From contig WAQG01000182.1 of assembly GCA_015520395.1 (NCBI GenBank), forward strand, positions 1 through 5,905: DNA of 5,905 nucleotides, in the 5' to 3' direction. How positions within the stretch are numbered: the first letter of the stretch is position 1; every line of letters starts with the position of its first letter. Origin of the DNA: Candidatus Geoarchaeota archaeon. GTDB taxonomy: Archaea > Thermoproteota > Thermoprotei > Gearchaeales > WAQG01. A program made the translations under genes and the position numbers. Below the pieces are notes generated by a model. That model was not told where the DNA came from and made no database searches. It saw only the letters and a program-made list of their open reading frames with translations. Shown one piece after another: positions 5,331-5,905 of this stretch.

Positions 5331-5654
5331 GTGATAACGTTCGACGAGTTTAAGAAGGTCGAGATGAAGGTCGGGAGGGTGGTTGAGGCCGAGAGGGTTG
5401 AGGGAACACGCAACCTCATAAGGATGACGGTCGACTTTGGAGGGGAGAGAAGACAGGTCATCAGCGGCATCGCAAGGTGGTACAGGGCGGAGGACCTGAT
5501 AGGACGCCTATTCGTCTTCGTCACAAATCTTGAGCCAAAGCTCATAAGGGGGTTAAGGAGCGAGGCAATGATCCTGGCAGCCGAAGACTCGAAGGGAGAC
5601 ATCTACCTGGTGACCGTGGACGGGGCGCCGGAGCCGGGCTCCAAAGTCTACTAA
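5331..5654 (+). CDS. Stand-alone tRNA-binding OB-fold protein (methionyl-tRNA synthetase beta / MetG C-terminal type)
   Basis: A 107-residue protein made only of the EMAP-II/Trbp111-like tRNA-binding domain. It shows the family sequence FKKVEMKVGRVVEAERV (6-22), RQVISGIARWY (41-51), LIGRLFVFVTNLEPKLIRGL (56-75) and SEAMILAAED (77-86). The domain binds tRNA structure without base specificity, usually as a dimer. In many archaea a separate polypeptide of this size is annotated as the methionyl-tRNA synthetase beta subunit and improves tRNA capture by MetG. No catalytic synthetase is nearby, so it would act in trans. The usual HPNA-x-KL segment after AE is replaced by EGTRNL (23-28), and SEGM by SEAM. 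The GTG start has GGGTG seven bases upstream. It lies 44 bp after thiR in the same direction. No link to thiamine is evident. The domain call is firm; the partner enzyme is inferred. Confidence 0.88.
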   Translation: MITFDEFKKVEMKVGRVVEAERVEGTRNLIRMTVDFGGERRQVISGIARWYRAEDLIGRLFVFVTNLEPKLIRGLRSEAMILAAEDSKGDIYLVTVDGAPEPGSKVY

Positions 5655-5831
5655 TCCAACTCCTCGACACATCATAACACAGGAAAACGCATGCCATATA
5701 TAGATACCAGGTAACTATTACTTGGCCTTAGGATCGGGCATTGTAACTTTCAATAACATTTCTCTGATCTGGCTCATGTACTACCTTTTTATTTGCCATA
5801 AATTGCCTGTCATATTGCAAAAAAGGTTAGA
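5655..5831. other. AT-rich intergenic region without a supported gene
   Basis: Base composition turns clearly AT-rich after the tRNA-binding protein gene. It contains an ATATATAG element (5696-5703) that could be an isolated TATA-like site. One reading frame is open from 5704 through the window end, but its translation is an unpatterned product of AT-rich DNA. No tRNA-like cloverleaf or repeat was seen. Confidence 0.5.
5785..5793 (+). terminator. T-rich tract, possible archaeal terminator
   Basis: CTTTTTATTT on the plus strand resembles the T-rich tracts at which archaeal RNA polymerase terminates. It lies about 130 bp after the stop codon of the tRNA-binding protein gene and before the next promoter. 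It is short and unaccompanied by a hairpin. Confidence 0.25.
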
Positions 5832-5839
5832 TTTATATA
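5832..5839 (+). promoter_or_regulatory. TATA box for the gene entering at the right edge
   Basis: TTTATATA, preceded by the purine-rich AAAAAAGG tract as a possible BRE, is the most canonical archaeal TATA box in the window. Initiation about 25 nt downstream falls at 5861-5866, on or next to the ATG at 5866, implying a leaderless mRNA. Confidence 0.6.
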
Positions 5840-5865
5840 CACTCACACCCTATAAGTATCATGTA

Positions 5866-5905
5866 ATGTGGAGGAAGGCAACCCTTATTATGATCAGCCT
5901 AATAA
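5866..5905 (+). CDS. Start of a gene cut off by the window edge, probable signal peptide or membrane protein
   Basis: The ATG at 5866 opens 13 codons to the edge, reading MWRKATLIMISLI. A short basic start followed by a hydrophobic run looks like a signal peptide or first membrane helix. The TATA box at 5832-5839 sits at leaderless distance. A nearer ATG at 5861 is followed at once by TAA and cannot be used. Too little is present to name a product. Confidence 0.5.
   Translation, partial: MWRKATLIMISLI

Noticed and set aside
5722..5905. Longer version of the edge gene starting at TTG 5722, in frame with the ATG at 5866
   Set aside because: The frame is open but AT-rich, with an unpatterned translation, and the strong TATA box at 5832-5839 would lie inside it. 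The leaderless ATG start explains the signals better.

Overview
The window looks like a chromosomal segment of a thermophilic archaeon, most likely in the Thermoproteota (Crenarchaeota-like) sphere. The reasons are archaeal TATA boxes about 25 nt before leaderless or short-leader starts, GGAGGTGA-type Shine-Dalgarno sites, frequent GTG (and probably TTG/CTG) starts, AGG/ATA-rich codon use, tight head-to-tail gene overlaps, a ThiD-ThiN fusion enzyme, and a ThiN-domain regulator of a type I know only from archaea. I cannot name a genus from the sequence alone.

Layout, left to right. 1-633 (+) is the 3' part of a saccharopine dehydrogenase-like protein. 680-1789 (+) is a secreted, C-terminally anchored surface protein with its own promoter and probably a leaderless mRNA. 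It ends in a 14-bp convergent overlap with the left end of a minus-strand operon. That operon runs right to left as thiDN (2891-4300), thiW (2347-2907) and an unassigned non-ABC P-loop NTPase (1776-2360). Its genes overlap by 17 and 14 bp, so they are probably translationally coupled. Divergent from thiDN is a thiR-type regulator (4372 or 4396 to 5286, +). It is followed by a 107-aa stand-alone tRNA-binding OB-fold protein related to the methionyl-tRNA synthetase C-terminal domain (5331-5654, +). The last 250 bases are AT-rich and hold a clear TATA box and the first codons of another gene running off the window.

The heart of the window is a self-contained thiamine locus. ThiDN phosphorylates the pyrimidine moiety and joins it to the thiazole phosphate. 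ThiW is a membrane S component of an ECF transporter, probably for the thiazole precursor. The regulator carries an HTH, a Cys/His cluster and a ThiN sensor domain homologous to the C-terminal half of the enzyme it probably controls. The short region between the two transcripts contains two adjacent 12-bp AT-rich units with an ACATGT core, the first a perfect palindrome. They overlap the first possible start codon of thiDN and are the obvious candidate operator.

Points most worth a second look are: the NTPase of unknown function locked into the thiDN-thiW operon where an ECF energizing module would be expected; the evidence that thiR starts at a CTG codon; the CxxC-x9-CxxH-x9-CxxC cluster between the HTH and ThiN domains; and the tandem operator-like repeat. 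No RNA genes, insertion sequences or CRISPR arrays were seen.
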